From Leptospiraceae bacterium (lineage in GTDB: Bacteria > Spirochaetota > Leptospiria > Leptospirales > Leptospiraceae), in the NCBI GenBank assembly GCA_015075105.1, contig JABTUZ010000002.1, positions 468,001-532,000 of the forward strand: a stretch of 64,000 nucleotides of DNA, in the 5' to 3' direction. The notes under the pieces are model-generated. The model was not told the origin of the DNA and searched no databases. It saw only the letters and a list, made by a program, of their open reading frames with translations. Shown here in pieces: positions 39,078 to 52,256 of this stretch. Both the position numbers and the translations under genes were made by a program. How positions within the stretch are numbered: the stretch's first letter is position 1; each line of letters starts with the position of its first letter.

Positions 39078-40169
39078 TTATTTATTGATTAGATAAAAAG
39101 AATGGATACCTTTTCCTTCAGTGAAAGGAATTTTCTCTGGACAATTGATTTTTATTTGAGTTGTATAGTGAAGCTGGTAAGGTTTTGCAAAAAACAATCT
39201 GACAAAAAAACGTAACACGGGAGAAACGTTTGAAATTACATAAATCTTACCGAGAGATTCTTTAATTTCGGTAGAGATATAACAAGACGAATCATCGCTC
39301 AAATAAATATTTTCCGATGTGGGTAGAGTGTATTCAGAAAACGGTTCAAAAGATTCTTTGAGAGTTTCTACACGTTTGACCTTTCCCGATAAAATAACTT
39401 CTCCGGTTGGCGAGACTACAGCAATAGTTTTAAAGAATTCTCCAGGAAAGTTTTTATTTCCTATAAATCCTCCCGTAAAAATTAAGTGCCCTTCTTTTGA
39501 TTTACCTCTTAAAATTTCCCATCTTTTTGAATATTTATAAACCTCATAGTTAGTGTTCAAATGCTCCATCCCACCAATACCATTAAGTAGAATTTCTTCA
39601 TTATTGAAGTTTAGCTTACCAGAAACCTCACTGAATGCAAAAGGAATATCGGCTCGAACAAATTTTTCTGGTGGTTTAACAATAAATTTTCCCGAGGAAA
39701 GAGCTACACCAATTGGTTTTGTTTTGAATTTTAAATGAAGTTTTGCTTCGCCTGTGTTCACATAAATTTCACAAAAATCCTCCTTCATTAACATGAAGTT
39801 GTCGTAGCTTCTTTGTCCAAAAGATCCTCGCTTGGCTTGTAAAGTTTTTACTCCAAATTCTTTGGTGTAGAATTTAGTTCCAGTTTTTCGGGATTGTAAA
39901 AATAGACTTACACCGTGGTTTAAATCGTTTGGTCCGAGATTACTTACAAGAAATGTGATAAATATATGATATTCTTTATTGTAAAAATATAAATTCCATC
40001 CTTGAAAATATCCTTCATCAGAATAACTATCAAATACATAATCCGATGGGGAGACTTTCCGAATAGATATTTCTTGTGGGTATAGAACTTGATTGGAAAG
40101 AGCAAGAAATAATACGAATAAGGTAAGTTTTATTGATGATTTAGAAATAATTCTTAAATAAGTTTTCAT
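39078..40169 (-). CDS. Secreted protein, possibly CrtC/AttH-like double-lipocalin fold
   Basis: A 363-residue protein with a signal peptide (LTLFVLFLALSNQVLYPQE). Beta-rich throughout. The middle segment (GIGGMEHLNTNYEVYKYSKR, then WEILRGKSKEGHLIF) is reminiscent of the AttH/CrtC/Svf1 group, in which two lipocalin-like halves hold a lipid. The match is by eye and weak. Its ATG shares a base with the stop of the MBOAT gene (TAATG), so it is translated with an acyltransferase, which suits a lipid- or acyl-related role (inference). Confidence 0.45.
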   Translation of the reverse strand: MKTYLRIISKSSIKLTLFVLFLALSNQVLYPQEISIRKVSPSDYVFDSYSDEGYFQGWNLYFYNKEYHIFITFLVSNLGPNDLNHGVSLFLQSRKTGTKFYTKEFGVKTLQAKRGSFGQRSYDNFMLMKEDFCEIYVNTGEAKLHLKFKTKPIGVALSSGKFIVKPPEKFVRADIPFAFSEVSGKLNFNNEEILLNGIGGMEHLNTNYEVYKYSKRWEILRGKSKEGHLIFTGGFIGNKNFPGEFFKTIAVVSPTGEVILSGKVKRVETLKESFEPFSEYTLPTSENIYLSDDSSCYISTEIKESLGKIYVISNVSPVLRFFVRLFFAKPYQLHYTTQIKINCPEKIPFTEGKGIHSFYLINK

Positions 40170-41623
40170 TAGAATTGGAAATAGATAAAAGGTATTTTTT
40201 TATCAGGTGTTAGTAAAAGAAAAATTAAAATGATAAAAGGGTAGCTTGCGTACTCTAAGAATTTCGGTATTTTAAGATTTATATTTTTTTCAAAGAAAAG
40301 ATAGCCAAGATAGTGACCGATGATTACGCTTAGTATCGCAGGAATTCCTGTCTTTAGCATATAGGGTCGAAGTCCTCCATCGTGAAAAGTAAACATTTTA
40401 GAAATCATAATCCATTCTTTGGTCAAGGATTCTGCCCTGAAACAAGTTCCAAAAGTAGCCGTAAGAAAAACAGTTAAAAGAATTCGGAAAACATCCATAT
40501 ACGGACGTAAGCCCGAGTAATCAAAATGAATATATTTTTGTCGGAAATCTTTTAACAGACTTTCTATTAACAGTAGAAATCCCTGTATGCTTCCCCAAAT
40601 TACAAAAGTCCAGTTTGCTCCGTGCCAAACACCACCCACAAACATGGTAAACCAAATATTAAACTTATGAGAGATATAGCCTCTTTTACTTCCACCAAGA
40701 GAGATGTAAACATAATCACGAAGCCAAGTAGAAAGAGAAATGTGCCATCTTCTCCAATACTCAGTAAAACTTTTAGATAAGAAAGGCATTTTAAAATTTT
40801 CTGGAAGCTCGTACCCAAGAAGCAGAGCAGACGAATACGCCATGTCGGTATATCCACTAAAGTCGCAATAGATTTGAACACAAAAAAGAAAACTGGCAAG
40901 CCAAAGAGCGTAAGTGCCGTAATTTTCAGGATTAGCAAAAATCAAATCACAAATCGGCGATACGTTATCCGACAAGATAACTTTTTTAAAATACCCCAAT
41001 AGAAAAAATCTTATAGATTTGCGAAAAGGAATTTCATCAAGAGAAACTTTATTGAACAGTTGTGGGAGAAATTGTTTTGCCATAACAATAGGACCTGCAA
41101 CTAATTGAGGGAAAAAAGAAACGAACAAAGCAAATCGAATAAAACTTCTTTCACTCGGAATAATCTTTCTATAAACGTCAATTGTATAGCTTAAAGATTG
41201 AAAAGTAAAAAATGAAACTCCCACCGGAAGAGTAATTTTTAAAACAGGTAAAAAATTTTCCATTCCAAAAATAGAAAGAAAATCTCCGAGCGATGAAACA
41301 AGAAAATTATAGTATTTGAAAAATCCAAGAACACACACCAAATTTAAAAATAAACTGATAATTAAATAGGTTAGTCTTTGGCGATGGCTATTTGTTTCTT
41401 CGATTAAAATTGCGAGGTAATAGTCTATGAAGGTTGAAAATAAAATTAAAGCTCCAAATCTATAATCCCAACTCATATAAAAAAAATAGCTGGCTATCAA
41501 AAGAAAAATATGAACTGATTTTCTTCGATTCTCATCGTTTTGAATGATTGCAGGAAATATATACCAGTGAAATATAAAAACGACGATAAAAAAAATGAGG
41601 TATTCTAATGTAGCAAATAGCAA
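40169..41623 (-). CDS. MBOAT-family membrane O-acyltransferase (AlgI/DltB-like)
   Basis: A 484-residue multi-pass membrane protein with about 10 segments. The conserved core is present: SKSFTEYWRRWHISLSTWL, RDYVYISLGGSKRG and the catalytic histidine in GGVWHGANWTFVIWG. AlgI-type enzymes transfer acyl groups across the membrane to cell-surface polysaccharide with the help of an SGNH/AlgJ-type partner. No such partner is adjacent; the neighbour is a lipocalin-like secreted protein. The start is TTG with a weak upstream AGGA. Confidence 0.9.
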   Translation of the reverse strand: MLFATLEYLIFFIVVFIFHWYIFPAIIQNDENRRKSVHIFLLIASYFFYMSWDYRFGALILFSTFIDYYLAILIEETNSHRQRLTYLIISLFLNLVCVLGFFKYYNFLVSSLGDFLSIFGMENFLPVLKITLPVGVSFFTFQSLSYTIDVYRKIIPSERSFIRFALFVSFFPQLVAGPIVMAKQFLPQLFNKVSLDEIPFRKSIRFFLLGYFKKVILSDNVSPICDLIFANPENYGTYALWLASFLFCVQIYCDFSGYTDMAYSSALLLGYELPENFKMPFLSKSFTEYWRRWHISLSTWLRDYVYISLGGSKRGYISHKFNIWFTMFVGGVWHGANWTFVIWGSIQGFLLLIESLLKDFRQKYIHFDYSGLRPYMDVFRILLTVFLTATFGTCFRAESLTKEWIMISKMFTFHDGGLRPYMLKTGIPAILSVIIGHYLGYLFFEKNINLKIPKFLEYASYPFIILIFLLLTPDKKIPFIYFQF

Positions 41624-41691
41624 TTGGTTTTCCGTTTCCTAAATATAAGCAGAATAAAAAATATTTTGAATTCGTCGAGAAAAATTCTTTT

Positions 41692-41720
41692 TTGACTTGC
41701 CGTTTTAAAAAGGGCAAAAT
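41692..41720 (+). promoter_or_regulatory. Candidate promoter of the DUF3332 gene
   Basis: TTGACT at 41692-41697 and CAAAAT at 41715-41720 with 17 bases between, ahead of an AGGAG ribosome binding site and the ATG at 41753. The -10 box matches four of six positions. Confidence 0.35.
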
Positions 41721-41752
41721 CTATATAACTTAATTTGATTTAGGAGACTAAA

Positions 41753-42361
41753 ATGACTAAAAAATTTTTACGCAATGTAGCATTCGTTACGCTTTTACTT
41801 GGAGGGTTTTTCTTAGCTTTTGGAAACTGCTTTGGAAAGTTCGCTCTTACCAGAAAAGTTTATGGGTTCAATGATTCTATAAACATCGGTGGCGGTATCG
41901 TTGCAAGATTTTTTAAGACAATTATTATGTATGTATTCTTAATTTTACCAATTTATGGTATAGCATTTTTAATTGACTTTATTATCATCAACTTGATTGA
42001 GTTTTGGACAGGAAACAATCTAGTTGGGTTAAACGAATACAACGAAAAAGGTGAATACGTAAAAAGTATGAAATACCAAGACGAAGAAGTAAAACTTACT
42101 TTTTCAGAATATGGTGCAAAATTAGCAATGGAAGTAAAAAAAGGCGATACTAACGAAACTTTTTTTGCATTCAGAAATCAACCTAATAAAATTTTTAAAG
42201 AAGTGAATGGTAAAATGAAAGAAATAGAAATTTCTTCTCAAACTGTTGGTTCTAAAATGATTTTGAAAATGGCAGAAGCTGGTAAATTACAGTCTTCAAA
42301 AGTTGTAGATGTAAAAGACTTTCAAGCAATCGAGAAAAGATACGCTGCAGAAGTACAATAA
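41753..42361 (+). CDS. DUF3332-family membrane-anchored protein
   Basis: A 202-residue protein with an N-terminal hydrophobic segment and a possible lipobox FGNC (Cys26), then a second hydrophobic region (about 60-85: IIMYVFLILPIYGIAFLIDF). The sequence FALTRKVYGFNDSINI followed by the membrane segment and LIEFWTGNN matches the DUF3332 pattern. Its role is unknown. The gene is monocistronic, with AGGAG before the ATG and a strong terminator directly after the stop. Confidence 0.75.
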   Translation: MTKKFLRNVAFVTLLLGGFFLAFGNCFGKFALTRKVYGFNDSINIGGGIVARFFKTIIMYVFLILPIYGIAFLIDFIIINLIEFWTGNNLVGLNEYNEKGEYVKSMKYQDEEVKLTFSEYGAKLAMEVKKGDTNETFFAFRNQPNKIFKEVNGKMKEIEISSQTVGSKMILKMAEAGKLQSSKVVDVKDFQAIEKRYAAEVQ

Positions 42362-42374
42362 TTAAATTCCTACG

Positions 42375-42400
42375 TACGGCAGGTGAACCTGCCGTATTTT
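42375..42400 (+). terminator. Intrinsic terminator of the DUF3332 gene
   Basis: A perfect 10-base stem (TACGGCAGGT and its complement ACCTGCCGTA around a GA loop) followed by TTTT. It sits 14 bases after the stop codon, between convergent genes. Confidence 0.85.
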
Positions 42401-42409
42401 AATAAAAAT

Positions 42410-45667
<3,258 letters not shown>

Positions 45668-45968
45668 AGGAAACTCCTAATTTTTTTAAAATTATTGTAA
45701 GTAATATTGAGGACATATATCTTCATCTTCTATCAATTATCGGAATAATTTTATAAATTCAATCGAAAATATTTTTATGATGTTTAAAAACAATATTATT
45801 GAAGTATTTAGACGAAAAAAAATCAAAGATTTTTCTATAAATGGCATACTTGCAAAAAGTCTTTTTTTTAAAAAGCAATTATTCAAAAAGCTAATAAAAG
45901 CTCCATTTTCTAGCGTTGTCTAACTCTTGTCCACAAGGGCTGGACAGTAGCGTCATAAATAAGAAAAT
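45668..45968. other. Spacer between the two PP2C-TPR genes
   Basis: 301 AT-rich bases that should hold the promoter of the 42410 gene and any end signal of the 45969 gene. A short TGTCCA...TGGACA hairpin lies near 45924-45955 but has no following T run. No reading frame or RNA gene is seen. Confidence 0.4.
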
Positions 45969-48284
45969 TTATTCTTTTTGTAGAATTTCGGCTAACTTTT
46001 TGGCATTCCTATTTTCCGGGTCTAAATCGATGGCTTTTTTTTGATAGACTAAGGCTTCCTCGTTCCTACCCAGAATTCTGTACAAATCTGCAAGATTTAC
46101 AAGGTTTTGGATATTTTGCGGCTGCAAAGACTCTGATTTTTCCGCAACAGATAGAGAAGATTCGTATTTTCCCAATCGTTTTAGTGAAACAGAAAAATAA
46201 AACAAGAAATCAATAGACTCAGGATCATACTCCAAATACTTTTCGATTGCTCTTGCTGCGGTTTCATAATCTTTTTCTTTAAAACTTAACAACCCTAACA
46301 ACTTGTTTAGTTTGTGGTTGGATGAGTCTTTTTGAAATCCTTCTGATAGGGTGGAAATAGCTTTTTCGGAATTTCCTATTTTTAATAAATTTTTCGCTTC
46401 AAGATAAAAAGAATGGCTATTTTTATCCTTGGATGATGAGGCTCTAAGGGTTTCGTTGGTATTTATTTCTTCAGATTCTACTGATTCTTTGAATCCGATT
46501 CTTAAAATAGAAAGGTCATCCGTAATTTCTCCAAATTCTAAAATCTTACTCTTGATCGATTGAAGTTCACCTTTACCCAATTCTACATGCTCTAAGAATA
46601 TAGTTTCGTCTTCATTTATTGTGCGAATAGGGCCGTCAGGTGTTAGATTGATATCGTCTCTTCCATCAGAGCCTAGGATTATAACATCTCCCGGGTGAAG
46701 CTGAAATTTAAATACTTTAAAAGGAATTTCAGAATCTAGCCCAAGTTTTCTAAGGTTGAGCTTGTCTTCAATAAATGTGGCTTTTCCGTCTCTATACAAA
46801 ACAGTGAATGGATGCTCTGCATTAAAATACCACATTTCTCCGGTCTCGTCGTCAACTATCGCTACAACACAAGATAGTATCATTGTACCATTAAAACTTT
46901 TAAATACTCCGTTTGTCTCATGGTACACGCTTGTAAGCCATTCTTCTGGAGTAGTATCTATGATTCTTTTATTTCCGGCAGAACGAGCCATGATGGAATT
47001 CATCACAACTCCCATGACAAGAGAGCCACCTGCTCCTTGCATGGATTTTCCCATTGCGTCTCCGTTCATTGCCATAGTGCATCTTCTGAAATTGTCGGGA
47101 TTACCAAACTTTAAATTTCCGGTAATGCAAGTATCTCCACCCAAGTCGGCATTTTTTTTTCTAAATTCAAATTCTTTCTTTTGTTTGATAAAAAAATCTG
47201 TAGAGACGTTTGTAGATTTGTTTGCATTGAAGTTTAGAGGTTTCGTCAATAAGGAAGTAAGGTAATAATCTCCGTCTTGTTGAATTTTTAATGCACTGAT
47301 TTCATCCATTTTTTCTTGGATCACCCTGGCTTTTTCTGATAGCTCGCTTTCGTATCTGCTAAGTTGTTGTTGGTGTTCTCCGGAAAGTTCTATTATTATT
47401 CTATCTTTGATTTCTCTTAATTTTTGCTCTCTTCTGATTTTTGGACGACGATAAGTAGCGTTTGCAATTTTTGTCCAAAGTGATTCTGGTTTCCATTCTA
47501 ATCTTGCTGTTGCTGTTGTTCCGTTATTAAAGGTAATTCCATCTATTTGAAAAGCTCCATCTTTTGCATTTGCAATAATTTTCCCGGAATCTTTTTCAAT
47601 AATATTTTTTGTAGATTTTTCAAATATATAAACCTTATTATTAAAGTGAGGCATATCCGAAGGAAGGTTTGGGTAATGTGTGATTTCTAATTCACAGACT
47701 AAGCCTTTTCTATAACGAATAGCTCCATACACAATTCCAAAACCTGCAATAATAGATGTCCAGTGTGGATATTTGAAACCTTCTGGAAGACGAACATAGT
47801 TGAAATTCACATCGCCCACTAAATTTCCTTTAACCTTTGGGTTATTCGTTAGATGAGCGTGGCAAACTGAAATTACGCTGACTTTTTCTGTAGACTCTGA
47901 TAATTTTTTTAATAATATAGACATAGGAGCAATTTTTAATTTGAAAGTAAATAGAGTGTCCTTCTGGTCCAATCTTCCCGAACCGGAAGCAAGACCAAAT
48001 TCCCAAATCGCTTTTACGGGATCGTCAAATAGGTCTTTGATTCTATTGTAAAAAAAAACTTCGAGGTCATAAGAATTCCAATTCTCATCATCATAAATAT
48101 GCTTAAATATTGAGCTATCTTTTTGAATGCCTATGTCTTTTAAAAATTTATCAGTTACTTCTTGCCCTTTAGTTTGAGTTACATAATCTATTGCAGTTCT
48201 AATGTATCTCGAAGATCTTTCTTTTTTAGTAATTGCTTTGTGGTAATCAAAAATTTCTTGAGTTTCGTTGGCATTTGTAGTCAT
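45969..48284 (-). CDS. Cytoplasmic PP2C/SpoIIE-type phosphatase with TPRs and an unrecognised N-terminal sensor
   Basis: A 771-residue protein. The N-terminal part (about 1-290) has no membrane segment and no domain I can name firmly; it contains ASGSGRLDQKDTLFTFKLKI and SVISVCHAHLTNNPKVKGN, vaguely like ligand-binding regulatory domains. A helical linker (about 290-345) leads into the PP2C domain (ADLGGDTCITGNL, MNGDAMGKSMQGAGG, GSDGRDDINL) and C-terminal TPRs. From about ALKIQQDGDYYLTSLL onward it closely parallels the 42410 protein. Ribosome binding site GGGAG. Confidence 0.82.
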   Translation of the reverse strand: MTTNANETQEIFDYHKAITKKERSSRYIRTAIDYVTQTKGQEVTDKFLKDIGIQKDSSIFKHIYDDENWNSYDLEVFFYNRIKDLFDDPVKAIWEFGLASGSGRLDQKDTLFTFKLKIAPMSILLKKLSESTEKVSVISVCHAHLTNNPKVKGNLVGDVNFNYVRLPEGFKYPHWTSIIAGFGIVYGAIRYRKGLVCELEITHYPNLPSDMPHFNNKVYIFEKSTKNIIEKDSGKIIANAKDGAFQIDGITFNNGTTATARLEWKPESLWTKIANATYRRPKIRREQKLREIKDRIIIELSGEHQQQLSRYESELSEKARVIQEKMDEISALKIQQDGDYYLTSLLTKPLNFNANKSTNVSTDFFIKQKKEFEFRKKNADLGGDTCITGNLKFGNPDNFRRCTMAMNGDAMGKSMQGAGGSLVMGVVMNSIMARSAGNKRIIDTTPEEWLTSVYHETNGVFKSFNGTMILSCVVAIVDDETGEMWYFNAEHPFTVLYRDGKATFIEDKLNLRKLGLDSEIPFKVFKFQLHPGDVIILGSDGRDDINLTPDGPIRTINEDETIFLEHVELGKGELQSIKSKILEFGEITDDLSILRIGFKESVESEEINTNETLRASSSKDKNSHSFYLEAKNLLKIGNSEKAISTLSEGFQKDSSNHKLNKLLGLLSFKEKDYETAARAIEKYLEYDPESIDFLFYFSVSLKRLGKYESSLSVAEKSESLQPQNIQNLVNLADLYRILGRNEEALVYQKKAIDLDPENRNAKKLAEILQKE

Positions 48285-48399
48285 CAGGGTCTCCCAAAAT
48301 TGAAAATGGCAAGCTATCTAAAGTGTGAATTATATATTAATAAAAATTGATTGCAAGTAAAATAATTGACTTTAAAAAAAATTGTGAAAAAGAGTGTAT

Positions 48400-48675
48400 A
48401 TGTTTATGAAAAAGTCGCATATAAATATACTTTTTGTTGTTCTGGGTCTTTTTATTGCTTTTAACGGTGCATTCTCGCAAGATTGCAGTGATAAAAATAC
48501 CAAAAAATCTGAATGCAAAGAAAAGAGCCAAAAAATCGGTTGTTGTAAGTTAAAATACCCTGGAGGGGGCTACGATTTTGTTAGGGCGACTGAAGGTGAT
48601 TGCAAATCGAATGAGAATTATCATAAATTTTTAGGTTACAACAATTCTTTATGTATGGAATGGGAAGAAAAATAG
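48400..48675 (+). CDS. Small secreted cysteine-rich protein
   Basis: About 91 residues. A signal peptide (HINILFVVLGLFIAFNGAFS) is followed by a short mature part with six cysteines (QDCS, SECK, IGCC, GDCK, SLCM), enough for three disulfides, and the segment KLKYPGGGYDFVRATEGDC. An ATG at 48406 gives an equally good signal peptide. No family recognised. Divergent from the PP2C gene at 45969. Confidence 0.65.
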   Translation: MFMKKSHINILFVVLGLFIAFNGAFSQDCSDKNTKKSECKEKSQKIGCCKLKYPGGGYDFVRATEGDCKSNENYHKFLGYNNSLCMEWEEK

Positions 48676-48677
48676 AG

Positions 48678-49613
48678 CTATTCTAATAACCAGAAATATA
48701 AATTTTTTAAAGATTCAAAATTTTGCCTTGTGGTTGATAATTCTTTCTTTTCTAAGATGAAGCTGGAAGGATTTTGACTTTTCAAAAAATTCCAGTTGAT
48801 ACAGTTTCTTTCTACAGTTGTTGCTTGTGAATCAAATTCTACCGGTAAAGAGTTAAGCAAAATTTCCAATACCTCTTTTTTAGAAAACAGAATTTTACAA
48901 AATTCTTTGATTTTAGACAAGTCAGAAAATAAATTTAAACTATGTGTGTCTTTTATTCCAACAATGAGAGGAGTCTTGGTAAATTTATTTTCAATATGTT
49001 TTAGCGAATCTGCAATATTTCCAATTTCGGTATTTTCATTGTCCCAATCTAAAATAATTATATCAGGTTTTTTATTTTGAATAAGAAAAGTAAATTCAGG
49101 CAGGGTGTTTGAGTTCATTAAATGGATCTGAAATAATCTAAGCAAAGAATGTAATTTTTTTCTGAACAATATGTCGGATGTGAAAATCATGATGCAAGGT
49201 AGCAAATCAGGTGTATTTTTATTTGAGATGCAAACCGGAAACTCTGTTAAAGAAAATTTATCTAAATCCCAAAACTGAATAACCCCCAATTCTTGCAGAT
49301 CGAGTTTTTGTTGTGAAGACAATCTGCCAATAACAGAAATTTCTATACTCCAATTTAGCAATTCCTGAATAGTTTTGTAGTCACAATTTGGAATATAAGT
49401 CAAATCATGATTTATTGGATGAATGTTTTTTACTGCTGAAAATGGGATTAAATTAAAACCGTGGTATTTGACGAGGGAACTCAACAGTTGAAACTCAATA
49501 TCAGAAAGAAGCGATCCGACTATACACTTGCTAATGGGAGTATTTTCAGTTTTTTCCAATAGAATTTTTCTTGACCTATTTTCTTGTAAAATTATGATAT
49601 TTGTGCACTGCAT
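48678..49613 (-). CDS. Unknown protein with a receiver-like segment
   Basis: A 311-residue soluble protein. Residues about 140-260 ([52 protein letters not shown]) have the alternating beta/alpha pattern and an Asp at the end of the third strand as in response-regulator receivers, but the acidic pocket and conserved Lys are not clear, so a pseudo-receiver is more likely. The remainder is not recognised. Divergent from the PhaR-like gene, 36 bases away. Confidence 0.5.
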   Translation of the reverse strand: MQCTNIIILQENRSRKILLEKTENTPISKCIVGSLLSDIEFQLLSSLVKYHGFNLIPFSAVKNIHPINHDLTYIPNCDYKTIQELLNWSIEISVIGRLSSQQKLDLQELGVIQFWDLDKFSLTEFPVCISNKNTPDLLPCIMIFTSDILFRKKLHSLLRLFQIHLMNSNTLPEFTFLIQNKKPDIIILDWDNENTEIGNIADSLKHIENKFTKTPLIVGIKDTHSLNLFSDLSKIKEFCKILFSKKEVLEILLNSLPVEFDSQATTVERNCINWNFLKSQNPSSFILEKKELSTTRQNFESLKNLYFWLLE

Positions 49614-49649
49614 AAAAATACAAATATAAAATCTATTTTTATAGAAAAG

Positions 49650-50201
49650 ATGAAATTATTAAAAAGATACGCAAACAGAAGGCTCTACGATCCAGAAACG
49701 AGCAAAACAATTACATTGGAAGATGTAGCCGAAATGATCGTAGATGGGGTAGAAATTAAAGTAATAGACAATATTTCTGGAGACGACATAACTCCAAAGA
49801 TTTTAGGTCAGACTTTTTTGAAAGTTAGTCTGGGACAAAGAAACGAAGAATTTTCCAGTTTTATGTTGACAGCACTTATTCGCGAAACAGGAAAAGACAT
49901 AAGCTCTTTATTTGGAAGATTGGTTTTGGGTGGAATTGGTGAGGGTTCTTTAACAAATGAAAAAATTGAAAAAATCCTTCAAAGTATGGTAAATCTTGGC
50001 GAATTAAAATTAACTGAGCTACAGGACTACAAAGAAGACCTATTAAAGAATTTTGCTGCAAGAGCCAGCGAGCGAAAAATCCAGATTCAAAAAGATTTAG
50101 ACAAAATAAGCGGTCAATTCCAAGAAGAAAAAGGGAAATCTATGGAAGAATTGTCCGAAAAGCTCAAAGAAGTCTCTCGGATGATAAAAGAAATTCGCTA
50201 A
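49650..50201 (+). CDS. PhaR-like polyhydroxyalkanoate regulator
   Basis: A 183-residue protein whose first 60 residues match the PHB/PHA accumulation regulator DNA-binding domain: [20 protein letters not shown], then [20 protein letters not shown] and [12 protein letters not shown]. The C-terminal half is a long helix/coiled coil (about 130-183). PhaR represses phasin and PHA genes and is released by granules. A phasin-like gene lies 2.1 kb downstream. No PHA synthase is in the window, so the natural role may be different. Confidence 0.8.
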   Translation: MKLLKRYANRRLYDPETSKTITLEDVAEMIVDGVEIKVIDNISGDDITPKILGQTFLKVSLGQRNEEFSSFMLTALIRETGKDISSLFGRLVLGGIGEGSLTNEKIEKILQSMVNLGELKLTELQDYKEDLLKNFAARASERKIQIQKDLDKISGQFQEEKGKSMEELSEKLKEVSRMIKEIR

Positions 50202-50271
50202 AAAATAGAGTATTTTCTAATACAAATAAAGAACAGAGATTAAAAATTCGATATATATAGTGGAGAAAGAA

Positions 50272-51144
50272 ATGGCAAAAATTTACGGAATTTTTATATT
50301 ATTATTTTTATTACAAACAAGTGCAATTTATTCAGATTCAACTGGACTCTCTCCAAAAGAACTGTATTTTCAAAAACAAATTAACGATTTGCAATTTGGG
50401 TATTTAGAGGAAAGATTAGAAGCAGTCACAAATCTCAGAATATTCAAAAATATCTTAGCAGTTCGATCTTTAATCTCAGTATTAAAAGGTGACAATGTTC
50501 CGAATTCGGTAGTGAACACACCGATATTAAAATATTACATATCAAAAACTTTAGCCGGAATGGGTCAAGACATTGCCATTAAGCCGATTATGGATGAGTA
50601 CAAGAAATATGAATCTACGATTAATGAAAACGATAAACCATTTCTGGATGAAAAAACAGAATACTCTTTGCTTATGGCACTTGGAGAAATGCTTCGCTCA
50701 CTGGGTGAATTACCCTATACTGTAGATTCTTATAATCTTATTAAATCAGCCCTTACTCATAAAAATTATTATATTCGAGCATCTGCCGCAGATAGTATAA
50801 AAAGAGCCAACAGAAAAGAAGGAATAGAGATTCTTATTTCGGCATTGCAAAATGAAAAATCAGAGTATCCAAAAGTCGCTATTTTAAACGCAATTTTAGC
50901 TCTTGAGAAAAATTCAGGAAAATATTTTTTACAGCTGATGTCTTTATTAAAAAGTTCTGATCCTAATGTCAGATATAGAGCGTCAGTAGGAATCGGTGAA
51001 TTGGATATTAAAGCAGCAGAACCTTTTTTAAAAGACGCAATCTTGGTGGAAGATGTCGCAAACGTAAGATTACAAATGAAAAAAGACTTAGAGATTGTCC
51101 GTAGCTTTCGATTACCTGACACATTGCCAGGGTTAAAGAATTAA
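50272..51144 (+). CDS. Secreted HEAT-repeat protein
   Basis: About 290 residues: a signal peptide (IYGIFILLFLLQTSAIYS) and then HEAT/PBS-lyase-like helical repeats (EERLEAVTNLRIFKNILAV, NYYIRASAADSIKRANRK, DPNVRYRASVGIGELDIK). Such repeats bind partner proteins; the partner is unknown. I start at ATG 50272, where GGAG lies six bases upstream, rather than the in-frame GTG at 50260 that would add four residues. Confidence 0.78.
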   Translation: MAKIYGIFILLFLLQTSAIYSDSTGLSPKELYFQKQINDLQFGYLEERLEAVTNLRIFKNILAVRSLISVLKGDNVPNSVVNTPILKYYISKTLAGMGQDIAIKPIMDEYKKYESTINENDKPFLDEKTEYSLLMALGEMLRSLGELPYTVDSYNLIKSALTHKNYYIRASAADSIKRANRKEGIEILISALQNEKSEYPKVAILNAILALEKNSGKYFLQLMSLLKSSDPNVRYRASVGIGELDIKAAEPFLKDAILVEDVANVRLQMKKDLEIVRSFRLPDTLPGLKN

Positions 51145-51152
51145 GAAAGGAT

Positions 51153-51228
<76 letters not shown>

Positions 51229-51423
51229 CATGTATAGAATTTTCAATCCCTTTGCTTTATCAAGCGTAAATATTTTCTTAGATTGAAAGAAGTAAAATAG
51301 ATATACTGTAAGAATAACTTTGTATGAACTCAGTATTGTGCTTGAAAAGACAGTTTTTTAAGTATTACTCATTTATTTTATACTTGATTCTCTTGACAAT
51401 TTTGAAATACTGGAAGTCTCCAA

Positions 51424-51497
<74 letters not shown>

Positions 51498-51589
51498 GTT
51501 TTTAAAAAATATTTTAGTGCATATATTGTTTAAATCTTACAAGAATCATTTGACTTTTCTGAAATACATATTATAGTATATTTTCAAAT

Positions 51590-52159
51590 ATGGATTTGAT
51601 TGAAGTTAGAATCTCAGATATTTCTTTAACGAATGTGGGTTTTGCAGTTTTCTTGAAACCTAAAGATATTCCAGACGCTAAAGTAGTTCCGATTTTTATC
51701 GGACCTTTAGAAACTCATTCGATTACGTCTGTTTTAGAGGGTGTAGTTCCTCCTCGCCCAATGACCCATGATCTGTTAATGCAAATAGTAAACACGATTG
51801 GGGTAAAGATTGTTAAAATAACAATTGATCAAATTATTGATAACACTTTTTTTGCGAAAATATATCTTCGTAAAGATGAAGAGATTTTGATTCTTGATGC
51901 AAGACCTTCAGATTCTATTGCGGTTGCACTTAGAGCTGAATCTCCCATGTACATCACTCAAAAAGTATTAAATGAAGCAGGGATTGTAATGAAAGAAGAG
52001 CTTTCATCAGATAAAATTCCTGAAATAGAACAACCTATAGTTCCTAAAACCAGATTGCAGATATTGGAAGAAACCCTTTCCAATGCGGTCAAGTCAGAGG
52101 ATTACGAAACCGCAGCCAAGATTCGGGATCAGATTAAGAAAATAATAGAAAGCTCTTAA
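51590..52159 (+). CDS. Bifunctional-nuclease-family protein with a UVR motif
   Basis: A 189-residue protein. The first 130 residues follow the DUF151/bifunctional nuclease pattern (GFAVFLKPKDIPDAKVVPIF, GPLETHSITSVLEG, ILDARPSDSIAVALRAESPM). The C-terminus is a UvrB/UvrC motif (LSNAVKSEDYETAAKIRDQI), a known fusion in this family. Founding members show DNase/RNase activity in vitro. Cellular role unclear. Soluble, no signal. Confidence 0.88.
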   Translation: MDLIEVRISDISLTNVGFAVFLKPKDIPDAKVVPIFIGPLETHSITSVLEGVVPPRPMTHDLLMQIVNTIGVKIVKITIDQIIDNTFFAKIYLRKDEEILILDARPSDSIAVALRAESPMYITQKVLNEAGIVMKEELSSDKIPEIEQPIVPKTRLQILEETLSNAVKSEDYETAAKIRDQIKKIIESS

Positions 52160-52256
52160 ACTTTATTTGGGTTTTCTTAAAGAATCTCCTAATAAAAAAG
52201 AAAACTTCTTTTGTATTTTTCACAATTTTTTTTAAATGTTTTAAAAGGAGTGTTTT

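Noticed and set aside
45924-45955. TGTCCA...TGGACA hairpin as a terminator of the soluble PP2C gene
   Set aside because: The stem is only six bases and no T run follows on the minus strand.
46756-47265. A 169-codon open frame opposite the PP2C domain
   Set aside because: It mirrors the phosphatase codons, appears also opposite the paralogue, and has no ribosome binding site.
51384-51411. TTGATT and AATACT as the promoter of the CAT tRNA
   Set aside because: The boxes are poor and a nearby TTGACA has no -10 partner. No confident promoter can be named.
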